In this document: positions 14,705 through 23,376 of the stretch, one piece after another
Layout: every line of letters starts with the position of its first letter
Position numbering within the stretch: position 1 is the first letter of the stretch
Source: an uncultured Sutterella sp.
GTDB taxonomy: Bacteria; Pseudomonadota; Gammaproteobacteria; Burkholderiales; Burkholderiaceae_F
Reading direction: 5' to 3'
NCBI GenBank assembly: GCA_905202595.1
Contig: CAJKSP010000018.1
Span: forward strand, 1-45,002
DNA: 45,002 nt
The notes under the pieces: generated by a model
The model's input: the letters and a program-made list of their open reading frames with translations, nothing else
What the model was told of the DNA's origin: nothing
Databases searched by the model: none
Made by a program: the position numbers and the translations under genes

Positions 14705-15442
14705 ATGGAAGACAAGCAGCAAGAAACTCTGAAGCCGATCTACAAGCGCATTCTCCTCAAGCTTTCCGGCGAGGCTCTGATGGGCGACGGCGCCTTTGGC
14801 ATCAACCGCCAGGTGATGCAGCGCATGGTCGAGGAAATCAAGGCGGTGGTCGAGCTCGGCGTCGAGATCGGCATCGTCGTGGGCGGCGGCAACATCTTCC
14901 GCGGCGTTGCGCTCGGCGCAACCGGCATGGACCGCGCAACGGGCGACTACATGGGCATGCTGGCGACGGTCATGAATGCCATGGCGCTTCAGGACTGCTT
15001 CCGCAACAACGGCGTTGAAGCCCGCGTGCAGAGCGCGCTTCACATCGAGCAGGTCGCCGAGCCCTACATTCGCGGCAAGGCACTTCGGCATCTGCGCCTC
15101 GGCCGCGTCGTGATCTTCGGCGCCGGCACGGGCAATCCCTTCATGACGACCGATACGACGGCTGCGCTGCGCGGCGCTGAAATCGGCGCTGACATCGTCC
15201 TCAAGGCCACGAAGGTTGACGGCATCTATACGAGCGATCCCAAGAAGGATCCGACGGCGACGATGTTCGATGAAATCACGTTTGACCAGGCGCTGCGCAG
15301 CAATCTCAAGGTGATGGACGCGACGGCCTTTGCGCTCTGCCGCGAACAGGGCCTGCCGATCAAAGTCTTCAACATCAACAAGCGCGGCGCCCTCCGCAAT
15401 GTCGTCCTCGGCATCAAGGAAGGCACGCTGGTTCATTCCTAG
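14705..15442 (+). CDS. pyrH: Uridylate kinase (UMP kinase)
   Basis: A 245-residue bacterial UMP kinase of the amino-acid kinase fold, making UDP from UMP. Conserved parts are ILLKLSGEALMG (about residues 14-25), IGIVVGGGNIFRG, MGMLATVMNAMAL, IFGAGTGNPFMTTDTTAALRG and KVDGIYTSDPKKDPTA. The start MEDKQQETLK (ATG at 14705) has GGAG ten bases upstream. An in-frame ATG at 14651 overlaps the -10 box and is rejected. It precedes frr, the standard tsf-pyrH-frr order, with a terminator between them. Confidence 0.97.
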   Translation: MEDKQQETLKPIYKRILLKLSGEALMGDGAFGINRQVMQRMVEEIKAVVELGVEIGIVVGGGNIFRGVALGATGMDRATGDYMGMLATVMNAMALQDCFRNNGVEARVQSALHIEQVAEPYIRGKALRHLRLGRVVIFGAGTGNPFMTTDTTAALRGAEIGADIVLKATKVDGIYTSDPKKDPTATMFDEITFDQALRSNLKVMDATAFALCREQGLPIKVFNINKRGALRNVVLGIKEGTLVHS

Positions 15443-15537
15443 CCTGCATTTTCTGCCGCTGATGCTGCCCGACGGCGCGCTTTGACGCGCCAAGGCCCTC
15501 AGGTTCAGCAGGCGAGTTTGCTAAAATTGCCTGATAC

Positions 15538-15578
15538 GCGGCGCCATCCCGATACAGCGATGGATGGGCGCCGCTTTT
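15538..15578 (+). terminator. Intrinsic terminator after pyrH
   Basis: GCGGCGCCATCC (15538-15549) pairs with GGATGGGCGCCGC (15562-15574) with one bulged G, followed by TTTT. It lies about 95 bases past the pyrH stop. The remaining 15579-15703 shows nothing else except the frr ribosome-binding site; a TAAAAT at 15522-15527 may be a weak -10 box. Confidence 0.75.
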
Positions 15579-15703
15579 CATCAATGCGGCCAAGACGGAC
15601 GCAGGCCGCCGCCCGAGCTTTCAACCTGCGGGCGGCAATCTCGACAGCGTCGGCGATTTTGTTCGGCGCCGGCCCGCTCCGCCCGCTAAGGAGAAATGCT
15701 TTT

Positions 15704-16267
15704 ATGACTACCGCTGCCGAATACATCCAGCAGACCGACTACAAGATGGGCCGCACCGTCGAGACCCTGAAGGAGGACTTCACGAAGATCCGCACGGGCC
15801 GTGCCAGCACGGGCCTGCTCGATCACATTCGCGTCGACTACTACGGCTGCCCGACCCCGATCAACCAGGTCGCTCAGGTGAACGTGTCCGACGCTCACAC
15901 CCTCACGGTTCAGCCGTGGGAAAAGAGCATGGTGAAGGCGGTGGAAAAGGCCATTCGAGACTCCGATCTCGGCCTGAATCCCGCGACCGCCGGCGAAGTG
16001 ATCCGCGTGCCGCTTCCTCCGCTGACTGAAGAGCGCCGCCGCGAGCTCACGAAGGTGGTGCGCGGCTTCGGCGAAGACGCCAAGGTGGCCATCCGCAATC
16101 TGCGCCGCGAAGCCAACGGCTTTGTCGAGCGCCAGTGCAAGGACAAGGAAATCTCCGAGGACGATCAGCGCCGCTTTGAGGGCGAGGTTCAGAAGCTCAC
16201 GGACAAGTACGTTGCGAAGGTCGACGAAGTGCTTGCCGCGAAGGAAAAGGAAATCATGACGGTCTAG
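15704..16267 (+). CDS. frr: Ribosome recycling factor
   Basis: A 187-residue RRF, which with EF-G splits post-termination ribosomes. Typical features are an N-terminal helix leading into LKEDFTKIRTGRAS, the beta domain with YYGCPTPINQVAQVNV and LTVQPWEKSMVKAVEKAI, RVPLPPLTEERRRELTK, and a C-terminal helical bundle ending KEIMTV. The start is chosen at 15704 from family length and TAAGGAG about 10 bases upstream; the frame is open further upstream, but that part has no homology. Confidence 0.98.
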   Translation: MTTAAEYIQQTDYKMGRTVETLKEDFTKIRTGRASTGLLDHIRVDYYGCPTPINQVAQVNVSDAHTLTVQPWEKSMVKAVEKAIRDSDLGLNPATAGEVIRVPLPPLTEERRRELTKVVRGFGEDAKVAIRNLRREANGFVERQCKDKEISEDDQRRFEGEVQKLTDKYVAKVDEVLAAKEKEIMTV

Positions 16268-16348
16268 TCCGCCGCCGCGTGGAGGCCCGCCGGTCAGGCG
16301 GGCTACGCAACAGCCGGACGAATGCCTGCGGGCATGACTCCCGCGACG

Positions 16349-16384
16349 AAGGCTCTTTCAGCTTGATCTGGAAGAGCCTTTCTT
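16349..16384 (+). terminator. Intrinsic terminator after frr
   Basis: AAGGCTCTT (16349-16357) pairs with AAGAGCCTT (16372-16380), followed by TCTT. A GC-rich hairpin (GCCCGCC/GGCGGGC, about 16286-16303) precedes it. The 289-bp gap 16268-16556 holds nothing else that I can recognise. Confidence 0.75.
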
Positions 16385-16556
16385 GTGTCCGCCCGTTTCT
16401 CTTTTGAGCAGAGCGTCCGAGATCGCTGCGTGATGAAGCGCCTCCCGGCGCCTCTGCTACACTTGCGGCGGCTTGTGGCTGCAGATGGCTTCTCAGGCTT
16501 CTCTGCGCCCGCCGCTTCATTTTTAATCATCCTCGTCCGCACACACTCTCTCTGCC

Positions 16557-17291
16557 ATGCCAACCGCCTGCACCTCTGCCGCGCCGCATCATGTAGCCGT
16601 CATCATGGACGGCAATGGCCGGTGGGCGAAGGCGCGCCATCTGCCCCGCGCCGAGGGCCACCGCCAGGGCGTCAAGGCGCTTTATCGAACGGTGCGCCAT
16701 GCCGCCGAACGGGGCATCAGGGAGCTGACGGTCTTTGCCTTTTCGTCTGAGAATTGGCGCCGTCCAGCGGCTGAGGTCTCCATGCTCATGCGGCTGTTTG
16801 CCGCTTCGCTTCGCCGCTGGTCTTCCGAGCTGCAGGCATCCGGCGTGGCGCTTCGCGTCGTCGGCGAGCGCGCGCCCTTCGGCGAGGAGATCGTTGCGGC
16901 GATTGAAGAGGCCGAACGCGCGACGGCAGGCGGACGCGTCATGCGGCTCAACATTGCCGCCAACTACGGCGGCCGATGGGATATGTGCCAGGCCGCCGCG
17001 GCGCTCGCGGCAGCAGGCGAACCCATCACGCCTGAAGGCATTTCGGCCCGTCTGGCTACGGCAGGCTCCGGCGACGTCGACCTTCTCATCCGAACCGGGG
17101 GCGAGCAGCGCATCAGCAACTTCCTTCTCTGGCAGGCCGCTTATGCGGAGCTTTACGTGACGGATTGCCTGTGGCCCGACTTTGATGCGGGCGAGCTCGA
17201 TCGTGCGCTCGCCTGGTTCGAAGGCCGCGAGCGGCGCTTCGGCATGACGAGCGAGCAGCTGCAGCAGCAGGGCGCACTGCGTCAAGACTGA
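16557..17291 (+). CDS. uppS: Undecaprenyl diphosphate synthase
   Basis: A 244-residue cis-prenyltransferase that makes the C55 lipid carrier for peptidoglycan and O-antigen. The catalytic/phosphate loop VAVIMDGNGRWAKARHLPR (about residues 13-31), HRQGVKAL, LTVFAFSSENWRRP, LNIAANYGGRWD, DLLIRTGGEQRISNFLLWQ and the end block YVTDCLWPDFD are all present. No strong ribosome-binding site precedes the ATG at 16557. It is followed by cdsA with a 142-bp gap. Confidence 0.97.
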   Translation: MPTACTSAAPHHVAVIMDGNGRWAKARHLPRAEGHRQGVKALYRTVRHAAERGIRELTVFAFSSENWRRPAAEVSMLMRLFAASLRRWSSELQASGVALRVVGERAPFGEEIVAAIEEAERATAGGRVMRLNIAANYGGRWDMCQAAAALAAAGEPITPEGISARLATAGSGDVDLLIRTGGEQRISNFLLWQAAYAELYVTDCLWPDFDAGELDRALAWFEGRERRFGMTSEQLQQQGALRQD

Positions 17292-17330
17292 GTAGAAAGA
17301 GGGCGTGCCGTCCTGGTCCTTCCGCCTTAA

Positions 17331-17359
17331 GGGACGCTCGCCTTTCTTTTAGATAAAAT
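17331..17359 (+). promoter_or_regulatory. Weak candidate promoter before cdsA
   Basis: TAAAAT (17354-17359) lies 17 bases after GGGACG (three of six -35 matches). It is 75 bases before the cdsA start. Confidence 0.28.
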
Positions 17360-17433
17360 TCCTGACTGAGTTGCCGGGCGGACGCAGCGTCCGGCAGCGT
17401 CCCCTTTTTTCCCCACTGATAAGGCCCCTGACG

Positions 17434-18279
17434 ATGCTCAAGCTTCGCATAATTACGGCGGCAGTTCTGCTCCTCATTCTCACTTTTGCCATCTGGGCGG
17501 GGCCGTTCTGCTTTGCTGCGGTGATGGCCGTCGCCTTCGGCCTGGCGCTCTATGAGTGGCTGCGCATCGGCAATTTGGGCCCCGTGCCTGCGGCGCTGGT
17601 CTCTGCGGTTGAAATGATCACGCAGCTTTCGCTCTACTGGGCCGGCGCGCTGCCCCGCATGGAGTGGTTCCTCTTCTTGGTGAACGGCGTCGTAATGATC
17701 GCTTGGTTCGTCATCTTCGGCACCGAGCTGCTCCACCGCTTCAACGGCTTCAAAGTTAATGTGCGGCAGTGCCTCGTGACGGCCGTCGTCTTTGTGCCGT
17801 CGGCCTATCTGTCGCTGCTCTACCTGTTTGAGCTCGGCGGGTGGATCATGGTCCTCTCCGTGCTCCTCATCGTCTGGGGCGCAGACATCTCGGCCTACTT
17901 CTGCGGCCGCGCATGGGGCAAGCACAAGCTCTGCCCGGCGATTTCGCCCAACAAAACCTGGGAAGGCGCGCTCGGCGCGTACGTGATCGTCATCATCTTC
18001 TTCATGCTCACGTACTGGTTCTGCGATCAGCGCAATGTCTTCACGAACTTCATGTTCGATTCCGTGGGCTTCTTCTGGGGCGTTGTTCTCCTTGCTGCGC
18101 TCGTGGCGCTTTCCATCGCGGGCGACCTCTGGGAGTCCATGCTCAAGCGCAATGCCGGCATCAAGGATTCCTCGCATCTGCTCCCGGGCCACGGCGGCTT
18201 CTTTGATCGGCTTGACGCCTGCATGCCCGTGCTGCCTGCATCCGTGTGGATGCTGCTGGCCGTGATCCTCTCGAACTAA
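17434..18279 (+). CDS. cdsA: Phosphatidate cytidylyltransferase
   Basis: A 281-residue inner-membrane enzyme that makes CDP-diacylglycerol from phosphatidate and CTP. Seven to eight hydrophobic segments are visible from LRIITAAVLLLILTFAIWAG onward. The C-terminal signature SMLKRNAGIKDSSHLLPGHG with the following DRLD (about residues 239-264) is intact. The start MLKLRIITAAV at 17434 is preferred over an upstream in-frame candidate, which would add a non-hydrophobic 21-residue tail. The ribosome-binding site is weak. It lies downstream of uppS as usual, but the expected next gene dxr is displaced by two extra genes. Confidence 0.96.
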   Translation: MLKLRIITAAVLLLILTFAIWAGPFCFAAVMAVAFGLALYEWLRIGNLGPVPAALVSAVEMITQLSLYWAGALPRMEWFLFLVNGVVMIAWFVIFGTELLHRFNGFKVNVRQCLVTAVVFVPSAYLSLLYLFELGGWIMVLSVLLIVWGADISAYFCGRAWGKHKLCPAISPNKTWEGALGAYVIVIIFFMLTYWFCDQRNVFTNFMFDSVGFFWGVVLLAALVALSIAGDLWESMLKRNAGIKDSSHLLPGHGGFFDRLDACMPVLPASVWMLLAVILSN

Positions 18280-18294
18280 CCGGCGCTTTTGCTC

Positions 18295-18942
18295 ATGACA
18301 GCTGAAGCTGACCGGTATCTGGTGCCGGACCTTGCGCCCGGCGCCTTTCACCGCGATGAGTGGACGGTGAAGCGCTCGCGGTTCATCGTCACGATGGCGC
18401 GCGTGTCGTCTCCCGAAGAGGCCAAGGCCTTTGTGGAGCGCATCCGCGCCGAGCATGCGCATGCCACGCACAACTGCTGGGCCTATGCCGCCGGGGCGCC
18501 CGGCGATACGGCGCACATTGGCGCTAGCGACGACGGCGAGCCTAAGGGCACGGCCGGCCGGCCAATGCTTGCGGCGCTGCTCCACAGCGGCGTGGGCGAG
18601 GTCGCTGCGGTTGTGACGCGCTACTTCGGCGGCATCCTTCTCGGAACCGGCGGACTGGTGCGCGCCTATCAGGGCAGCGTCAAGCTCGGCCTCGAAAAGC
18701 TGCCGGTGAAGCCGCTCGAGCGCATGACGCGCTACGTCGTCTCTACGGATCCGGTTCATGCGGACCGCTTCAAGCGAATCCTGGCGCATGCGGGCGGCCG
18801 CATCCTCAGTACGGATTTTCGCTTCGATGCTTCGTTCGAGGTGCTCGTGCCTGCCGAGGGCGCTGCGGCATTCGAAGCTGACGTGGCGCAGGCCACGGCA
18901 GGCGAGGCGCTCGTCGACCGTCAGGAAGACGAAGAGTCTTGA
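18295..18942 (+). CDS. YigZ / IMPACT family protein
   Basis: A 215-residue protein of the YigZ/IMPACT family. The pattern KRSRFIVTMARVSSPEEAKAF, HNCWAYAAG, SDDGEPKGTAGRPML and VTRYFGGILLGTGGLVRAY is complete. YigZ proteins have an RNase PH-like N-terminal fold and an alpha/beta C-terminal domain; bacterial function is unsettled, while eukaryotic IMPACT modulates Gcn2. The ATG at 18295 is used; a TTG two codons earlier is possible. It follows cdsA by 15 bp and is probably co-transcribed. Confidence 0.9.
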   Translation: MTAEADRYLVPDLAPGAFHRDEWTVKRSRFIVTMARVSSPEEAKAFVERIRAEHAHATHNCWAYAAGAPGDTAHIGASDDGEPKGTAGRPMLAALLHSGVGEVAAVVTRYFGGILLGTGGLVRAYQGSVKLGLEKLPVKPLERMTRYVVSTDPVHADRFKRILAHAGGRILSTDFRFDASFEVLVPAEGAAAFEADVAQATAGEALVDRQEDEES

Positions 18943-19109
18943 CCGGGTCGGCCGCCGGCGCCTGGCGCTTGCAAAGGGAAACAAGGCGTCAGCCGGCGAA
19001 ACGGCACGCGGCTGCGCTCTCCGCCTAAAATCCCAACTCCTGCCGCTGTTCGCCGAACGGGCGCTCGGTCGGCATTGTTCTCTACTCTTCGCGCTTTGCA
19101 ACGCTGCCG

Positions 19110-20330
19110 ATGCGCTTCGCCATTTTTCATTGGATTCTCTGCGCCTGGGTGCTCTGGCGCTTTGTGCTGCCGCTTGACGTCGGGCGCGCAGCCAAGGCCG
19201 CCATTGCAGCCTTTACGGTGCTGTGCGCCTCCTTTTCGACCATCACCGTGTTCTTTTTCGGCGGACTGGTTTCGCCGGAGCTGCCGCGCTGGGCAATCAT
19301 TGCCGGGAATTTTGTCGAAGCCTGCCTTCTCTTTCTCGCGGGTCTGACGCTGCTGCGCGAAGCGGTGATTCTGGCCGCGGTGCTTGCCGGACGGCGCGGA
19401 GCGCGCATGCATCAAGCCGTGCAGAAGGACCGCAGGACGGCGCTCGGCCTGGCGGCGGCGTCGGCGGGCCTGGCGGCGGCAGGCCTCTACGGCGGCGTGA
19501 AGCTGCCGGAGGTGCGCGAGCATGCGGCCTACATTCCCAATCTGCCGGCGGCGCTTGAAGGCTTCAGCTTCGTGCAGCTTTCGGATCTGCACTGCTCGGC
19601 GCTGCTGACGGCGCGGCATACGGAAGCTGTGGTCGAGCGCATCAATGCGCTGCAGCCCTCTCTTGTTCTTATTACGGGCGACATCGTCGACGGCGTGGTC
19701 GAGCGGCGCCTTGCCGACGTGGCGCCGCTCGCGAAGCTGCGCGCTCCGCTCGGCGTCTTCGGCTGCGACGGCAACCATGAGCACTACGGCCCCTACAGCG
19801 ATTGGAAGCTCGAATTCGCGCGCCTGGGCATCCGCATGCTGAGAAACGAGCATGCGATTCTTGAGGTGGAGCGGCCTGCCGGACGGGCGAAGATCTGCCT
19901 CGCGGGCGTCTGCGATCCGATGGCTGCGCGCTTCGGACGCGAGCTCCCGGACGTCAAGAAGGCTTTTGCCGGCGCGCCAGCGCCCGAGGCGGCGCTGCGC
20001 ATTCTCATGGCGCATCAGCCCAAGCCCTTCGACCGCTACCGGGCCGAAGCGCCGTTTGCTCTGCAGCTTTCCGGCCATACGCACGGCGGACAGCTTGTCT
20101 TCATGGACCGCTTCGTCGGCATTATGAATGGGACCTATGTGCGGGGCTTCTACCAAGCGCCGGAAGGGCCGCTTCTCTACGTGCATCCGGGCTCGGGCCT
20201 CTGGAACGGCTTTCCGCTCCGTCTGGGCGTGCCGTCGGAAATTGCGCTCATCCGGCTGACGGGCGACCCGAAGGCCGCTGAAGGGTATGGGCAGAGCCGG
20301 GTTCTCTCCATGCAGGAAGCTCGCCGGTAG
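19110..20330 (+). CDS. Membrane-anchored calcineurin-like metallophosphoesterase
   Basis: A 406-residue protein. Residues 1-110 hold three or more hydrophobic segments (ILCAWVLWRFVLP, FTVLCASFSTITVFFFGG, FVEACLLFLAGLTLLREAVILAAVLAG) and a fourth lies at about 113-128. The catalytic domain follows with the metallophosphoesterase motifs SDLHC (about 157), TGDIVDG (about 190), GNHEHYG (about 222), MAHQP and SGHTHGGQ (about 327). The arrangement is that of YkuE-like phosphoesterases, some of which act on lipid-linked phosphates such as UDP-diacylglucosamine; the substrate here is unknown. It sits between yigZ and dxr. No clear ribosome-binding site is seen at the ATG. Confidence 0.88.
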   Translation: MRFAIFHWILCAWVLWRFVLPLDVGRAAKAAIAAFTVLCASFSTITVFFFGGLVSPELPRWAIIAGNFVEACLLFLAGLTLLREAVILAAVLAGRRGARMHQAVQKDRRTALGLAAASAGLAAAGLYGGVKLPEVREHAAYIPNLPAALEGFSFVQLSDLHCSALLTARHTEAVVERINALQPSLVLITGDIVDGVVERRLADVAPLAKLRAPLGVFGCDGNHEHYGPYSDWKLEFARLGIRMLRNEHAILEVERPAGRAKICLAGVCDPMAARFGRELPDVKKAFAGAPAPEAALRILMAHQPKPFDRYRAEAPFALQLSGHTHGGQLVFMDRFVGIMNGTYVRGFYQAPEGPLLYVHPGSGLWNGFPLRLGVPSEIALIRLTGDPKAAEGYGQSRVLSMQEARR

Positions 20331-20425
20331 GTTTTTTTTATCGTCGCGTCCGCAAGAGTCGGCTAGTTTTGAGAGAAGCATCAGGCCGGCTGGGCGGACT
20401 CGTTTAGAGCAAGGTTGAACGACAC

Positions 20426-21601
20426 ATGAATCCGCAGAAACTTACGCTCCTCGGCGCGACGGGGAGCATCGGGCGCTCGACGCTCGACGTTCTTCGCGCG
20501 CAGCCGGAGCGCTGGCATCTCCATGCAGCCGCTTGCGGCAGGCAGGTCGATGCGCTCGCGCGCATTGCCGGCGAATTTCATCCGGCCTACGCCGCTGTTG
20601 CGGATGAGCAGCTCCTTGGGGCGCTGCGCGAAGCGCTGGACCGCGAAGGCGCTCAGTCGACGAAGGCGCTTGCAGGCGCCGAGGCCATGATTGAGCTCGC
20701 CCGCGATCCCGAAACCGATGGCGTGCTTCAGGCGATTGTGGGCGCAGCAGGCGTTGCGCCGACGTTTGCGGCTGCCGAAGCCGGCAAGCGTCTCATGCTT
20801 GCCAATAAAGAGAGCGTCGTCTGCGGCGGCGCGCTGCTGATGGAGACGGTGCGCCGTTCGGGGGCGAAGCTGCTGCCCGTCGACAGCGAGCATTCCGCAG
20901 TTTTTCAGTGTATTGAGGGTGCGAGCGCCGCATCCCGCCGGGCGGCTCGAATCATTCTCACGGCTTCCGGCGGCCCCTTCCGCGGCCGCAAGGATCTCTC
21001 CGGCATTACGCCCGAGATGGCCGTAAAGCATCCCAAGTGGAACATGGGCCGCAAGATCAGCATCGACAGCGCTTCGCTCATGAACAAGGGACTTGAAGTG
21101 ATCGAGGCGTCATGGCTCTTCGGCTTCCCGGGCGAGCGGATCGGCGTGGTCGTGCATCCGGAGTCGATCGTTCATTCCATGGTGGAGTTTGAAGACGGCG
21201 CCGTGCTCGCGCAGCTCGGCATGCCCGACATGAAGACGCCCATCGCCTATGCGCTCGGCTGGCCCGAACGCCTTGACGGCGGATCTCCCAAGCTCGATCT
21301 GGCTCAAATCGGCCGCCTCACGTTCGAAGCGCCCGACTTCGACACCTTCCCGCTTCTGCGTCTCGCCTACGATGCGCTTCGGGCCGGCGGCGGCCGCACG
21401 ATCGTGCTCAATGCCGCCAACGAAATTGCCGTCGAAGCCTTCTGCGAGCGCGAAATCGGCTTTACCGACATGTTCGGCGTCGTCGCCCGCATGACGGAGA
21501 CGCTTGAGGCGCCTGCGCCGCGCTCGGTTGAGGAAATCCTCGCGATCGACGCTGAAGCGCGGACGAAGACCAGGGCGCACATTGCGTCGCTCAAACGCTG
21601 A
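20426..21601 (+). CDS. dxr: 1-deoxy-D-xylulose 5-phosphate reductoisomerase
   Basis: A 391-residue enzyme of the MEP isoprenoid pathway, making 2-C-methylerythritol 4-phosphate with NADPH. The NADPH loop LLGATGSIGRSTLDV is at residues 8-22, metal and substrate residues are in LLPVDSEHSAVFQC (about 153-166), and HPKWNMGRKISIDSASLMNKGLEV and NAANEIAVEAF are complete. AAGG lies about 10 bases upstream of the ATG. It provides precursors used by UppS nearby. A 10-pair perfect hairpin without a T-run follows the stop. Confidence 0.97.
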   Translation: MNPQKLTLLGATGSIGRSTLDVLRAQPERWHLHAAACGRQVDALARIAGEFHPAYAAVADEQLLGALREALDREGAQSTKALAGAEAMIELARDPETDGVLQAIVGAAGVAPTFAAAEAGKRLMLANKESVVCGGALLMETVRRSGAKLLPVDSEHSAVFQCIEGASAASRRAARIILTASGGPFRGRKDLSGITPEMAVKHPKWNMGRKISIDSASLMNKGLEVIEASWLFGFPGERIGVVVHPESIVHSMVEFEDGAVLAQLGMPDMKTPIAYALGWPERLDGGSPKLDLAQIGRLTFEAPDFDTFPLLRLAYDALRAGGGRTIVLNAANEIAVEAFCEREIGFTDMFGVVARMTETLEAPAPRSVEEILAIDAEARTKTRAHIASLKR

Positions 21602-21634
21602 TTCCGGCGCGGCTGCGCGGCCCTTCAGCCCCAA

Positions 21635-21659
21635 GCGCCGCCGGTCGATCCGGCGGCGC
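21635..21659. repeat. Perfect GC-rich hairpin after dxr
   Basis: GCGCCGCCGG (21635-21644) and CCGGCGGCGC (21650-21659) form a 10-pair stem with a five-base loop. There is no T-run, so it probably stabilises or pauses the transcript rather than ending it. It lies in the 158-bp dxr-rseP gap. Confidence 0.6.
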
Positions 21660-21759
21660 GCCAATACGACTTTCAAGTCAACCCCTCCTTGAATGGAGAG
21701 GCTTGAGCCATCAGGCCGGTTGACCAGCCTCAGTGATCCGAAAGGAGCACAACGTTGTC

Positions 21760-23151
21760 ATGAACAGCTTTCTCTTTGCGCTCGTCGGCTTTCTCATCAC
21801 GATCGGCGTGATCGTGCTCATTCATGAAGGCGGCCACTATCTGGCCGCCAAATGGTGCGGCTTTGCCGTCAAGCGCTTCTCCATCGGCTTCGGTCCGGTC
21901 ATTGCGCGCTTTCGCGCTTGGGACACTGAGTTTGCGCTCTCCGTGCTCCCGCTCGGCGGCTACGTCATGTTCGACGAAGGGCCCGAGAATCCCACGCCGG
22001 CTGAGAAGGCGCACCTCATGGAGCACGGCCCGCGCTGGAAGCGCGCGATCGTGATCGCCGCAGGCCCGCTGATGAATTTCATTCTTGCCGTCATCCTGTT
22101 TGCCGCGACGGGCGCCATGGGCGTGCAGGACATCGTGCCCTATGTGGCGCCCAAGGCGGGCTCTCAGGCCGAGGCGCTGGGCGTCGAGCCGCTTGACCGC
22201 GTCACGGCCGTCGGCGGACGCCGCGTGTCGGGCGTGACGGATCTGAACTTTGCGCTTGTCGCGCATCAGGGCGAAGCGGATGTGCCGATCGAATTCGAGC
22301 GCGCGCATCTGAGCTACGGGCTGCCCGGCGAAGCTTCCGGCGCTGCTGCGGGAAAGCCGGAAGTCTACGTGCGCCATTTCGATCTCACGGACGTCACGCC
22401 CGAGCAGATTGAAGCGAACAAGGGCTTTGCCTTCCCGGCTGCGGGGCTCCTTCTTACGGGCCGCGGCGTCATGATTTCAGACGTCAATGCGGGAAGCGCC
22501 GCAGAGCGGGCGGGCTTTGCCAAAGGCGACCTCGTCGTCGAGGCGGCGGGACGGCCGGCGGACATGGCGGCGTTTGCCCAGGCGATCCGCGAGCATCCGG
22601 GCCGCGCGGTCGCCTTCTCGGTGCGCCGCGCAGACGGCCTGCACAGGATTGAGCTGGTGCCTGACAGCCGCCGCGATGAAAAGACGGGTGCGGACATCGG
22701 CTTTGCGGGCGTGCGCTATCAGCCGAGCATCGAGTTCACGACCGTGCGCTACAGTCCGCTGGAGTCCGTCGAGCTTGCCGTCTGGAAGGTCTCGCGCTTG
22801 ACGAAGATTCAGGCTGACGCTGTTGCGGGCATGGCCGAGGGGACTGTGAGCACTGACAATCTCTCCGGCCCCGTCGGCATTGCAAGCGCAGCGGGCGATG
22901 CCGCCAGGGGCGGCGCGGCGGCGCTGATTGAGTTCATCGCGCTCATCTCTGTGGCGGTGGGATTCATGAATCTCATCCCGATTCCGGCGCTCGACGGCGG
23001 ACAGCTGGTTGTTCTCGGCATTGAGGGCGCCATGCGGCGCGATCTGCCCAAGAGCGCCAAGGAGAAGATAGCGGCCGTCGGCGCGGCGATTCTCATCGCC
23101 ATCTTCCTCTTCTGCACATGGAACGATCTCGGCCGCGCTTTCGGCGGCTGA
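21760..23151 (+). CDS. rseP: RIP zinc metalloprotease RseP (site-2 protease)
   Basis: A 463-residue inner-membrane protease that cuts anti-sigma factor RseA during the sigma-E envelope stress response and clears signal peptides. The first membrane segment holds the active-site HEGGH (about residues 23-27). GFGPV and LPLGGYVMF follow, then PDZ-like regions (for example GRGVMISDVNAGSAAERAGF, about 235-255). The C-terminal metal motif NLIPIPALDGGQL is near residue 410. The ATG at 21760 gives the usual N-terminus; AAGGAG lies 12-13 bases upstream. An in-frame GTG at 21733 is less likely. It precedes bamA and skp as in other Proteobacteria. Confidence 0.96.
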   Translation: MNSFLFALVGFLITIGVIVLIHEGGHYLAAKWCGFAVKRFSIGFGPVIARFRAWDTEFALSVLPLGGYVMFDEGPENPTPAEKAHLMEHGPRWKRAIVIAAGPLMNFILAVILFAATGAMGVQDIVPYVAPKAGSQAEALGVEPLDRVTAVGGRRVSGVTDLNFALVAHQGEADVPIEFERAHLSYGLPGEASGAAAGKPEVYVRHFDLTDVTPEQIEANKGFAFPAAGLLLTGRGVMISDVNAGSAAERAGFAKGDLVVEAAGRPADMAAFAQAIREHPGRAVAFSVRRADGLHRIELVPDSRRDEKTGADIGFAGVRYQPSIEFTTVRYSPLESVELAVWKVSRLTKIQADAVAGMAEGTVSTDNLSGPVGIASAAGDAARGGAAALIEFIALISVAVGFMNLIPIPALDGGQLVVLGIEGAMRRDLPKSAKEKIAAVGAAILIAIFLFCTWNDLGRAFGG

Positions 23152-23280
23152 GTTCGGCAAAAACAGCGCAGAAGCCGCTCCGCCCGCAAGCCGGCCCCGT
23201 CTTAACCCGCAGAGCGGCTTCACGCTGACTCGCTCGAAATTTGTTAACCTTAGACCGCTTTTCCGTCTGCTCGGCTGAAA

Positions 23281-23337
23281 GCGCTCCGGTGCTCGGGGCC
23301 GAGCGCTGTCCGCGAGGCCCAGAAGGGTCCGGAGCGC
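23281..23337 (+). promoter_or_regulatory. Folded leader upstream of bamA (three-way-junction-like)
   Basis: GCGCTCCGG (23281-23289) pairs perfectly with CCGGAGCGC (23329-23337). Inside are GCTCGG/CCGAGC (23291-23304) and a small GCCC/GGGT stem, which together look like a compact multi-branched RNA. It ends 39 bases before the bamA TTG start. In the 225-bp rseP-bamA gap a longer pairing, GAAGCCGCTC with GAGCGGCTTC, is also visible at about 23170-23222. Confidence 0.45.
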
Positions 23338-23376
23338 AAGGACGGAGAATCTGAATTCCAACCGAAGAGTGACGTT

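Noticed and set aside
17113..19101. 662-codon open frame on the - strand over uppS, cdsA and yigZ
   Set aside because: Crosses three clear genes on the other strand and has histidine/arginine-rich shadow composition.
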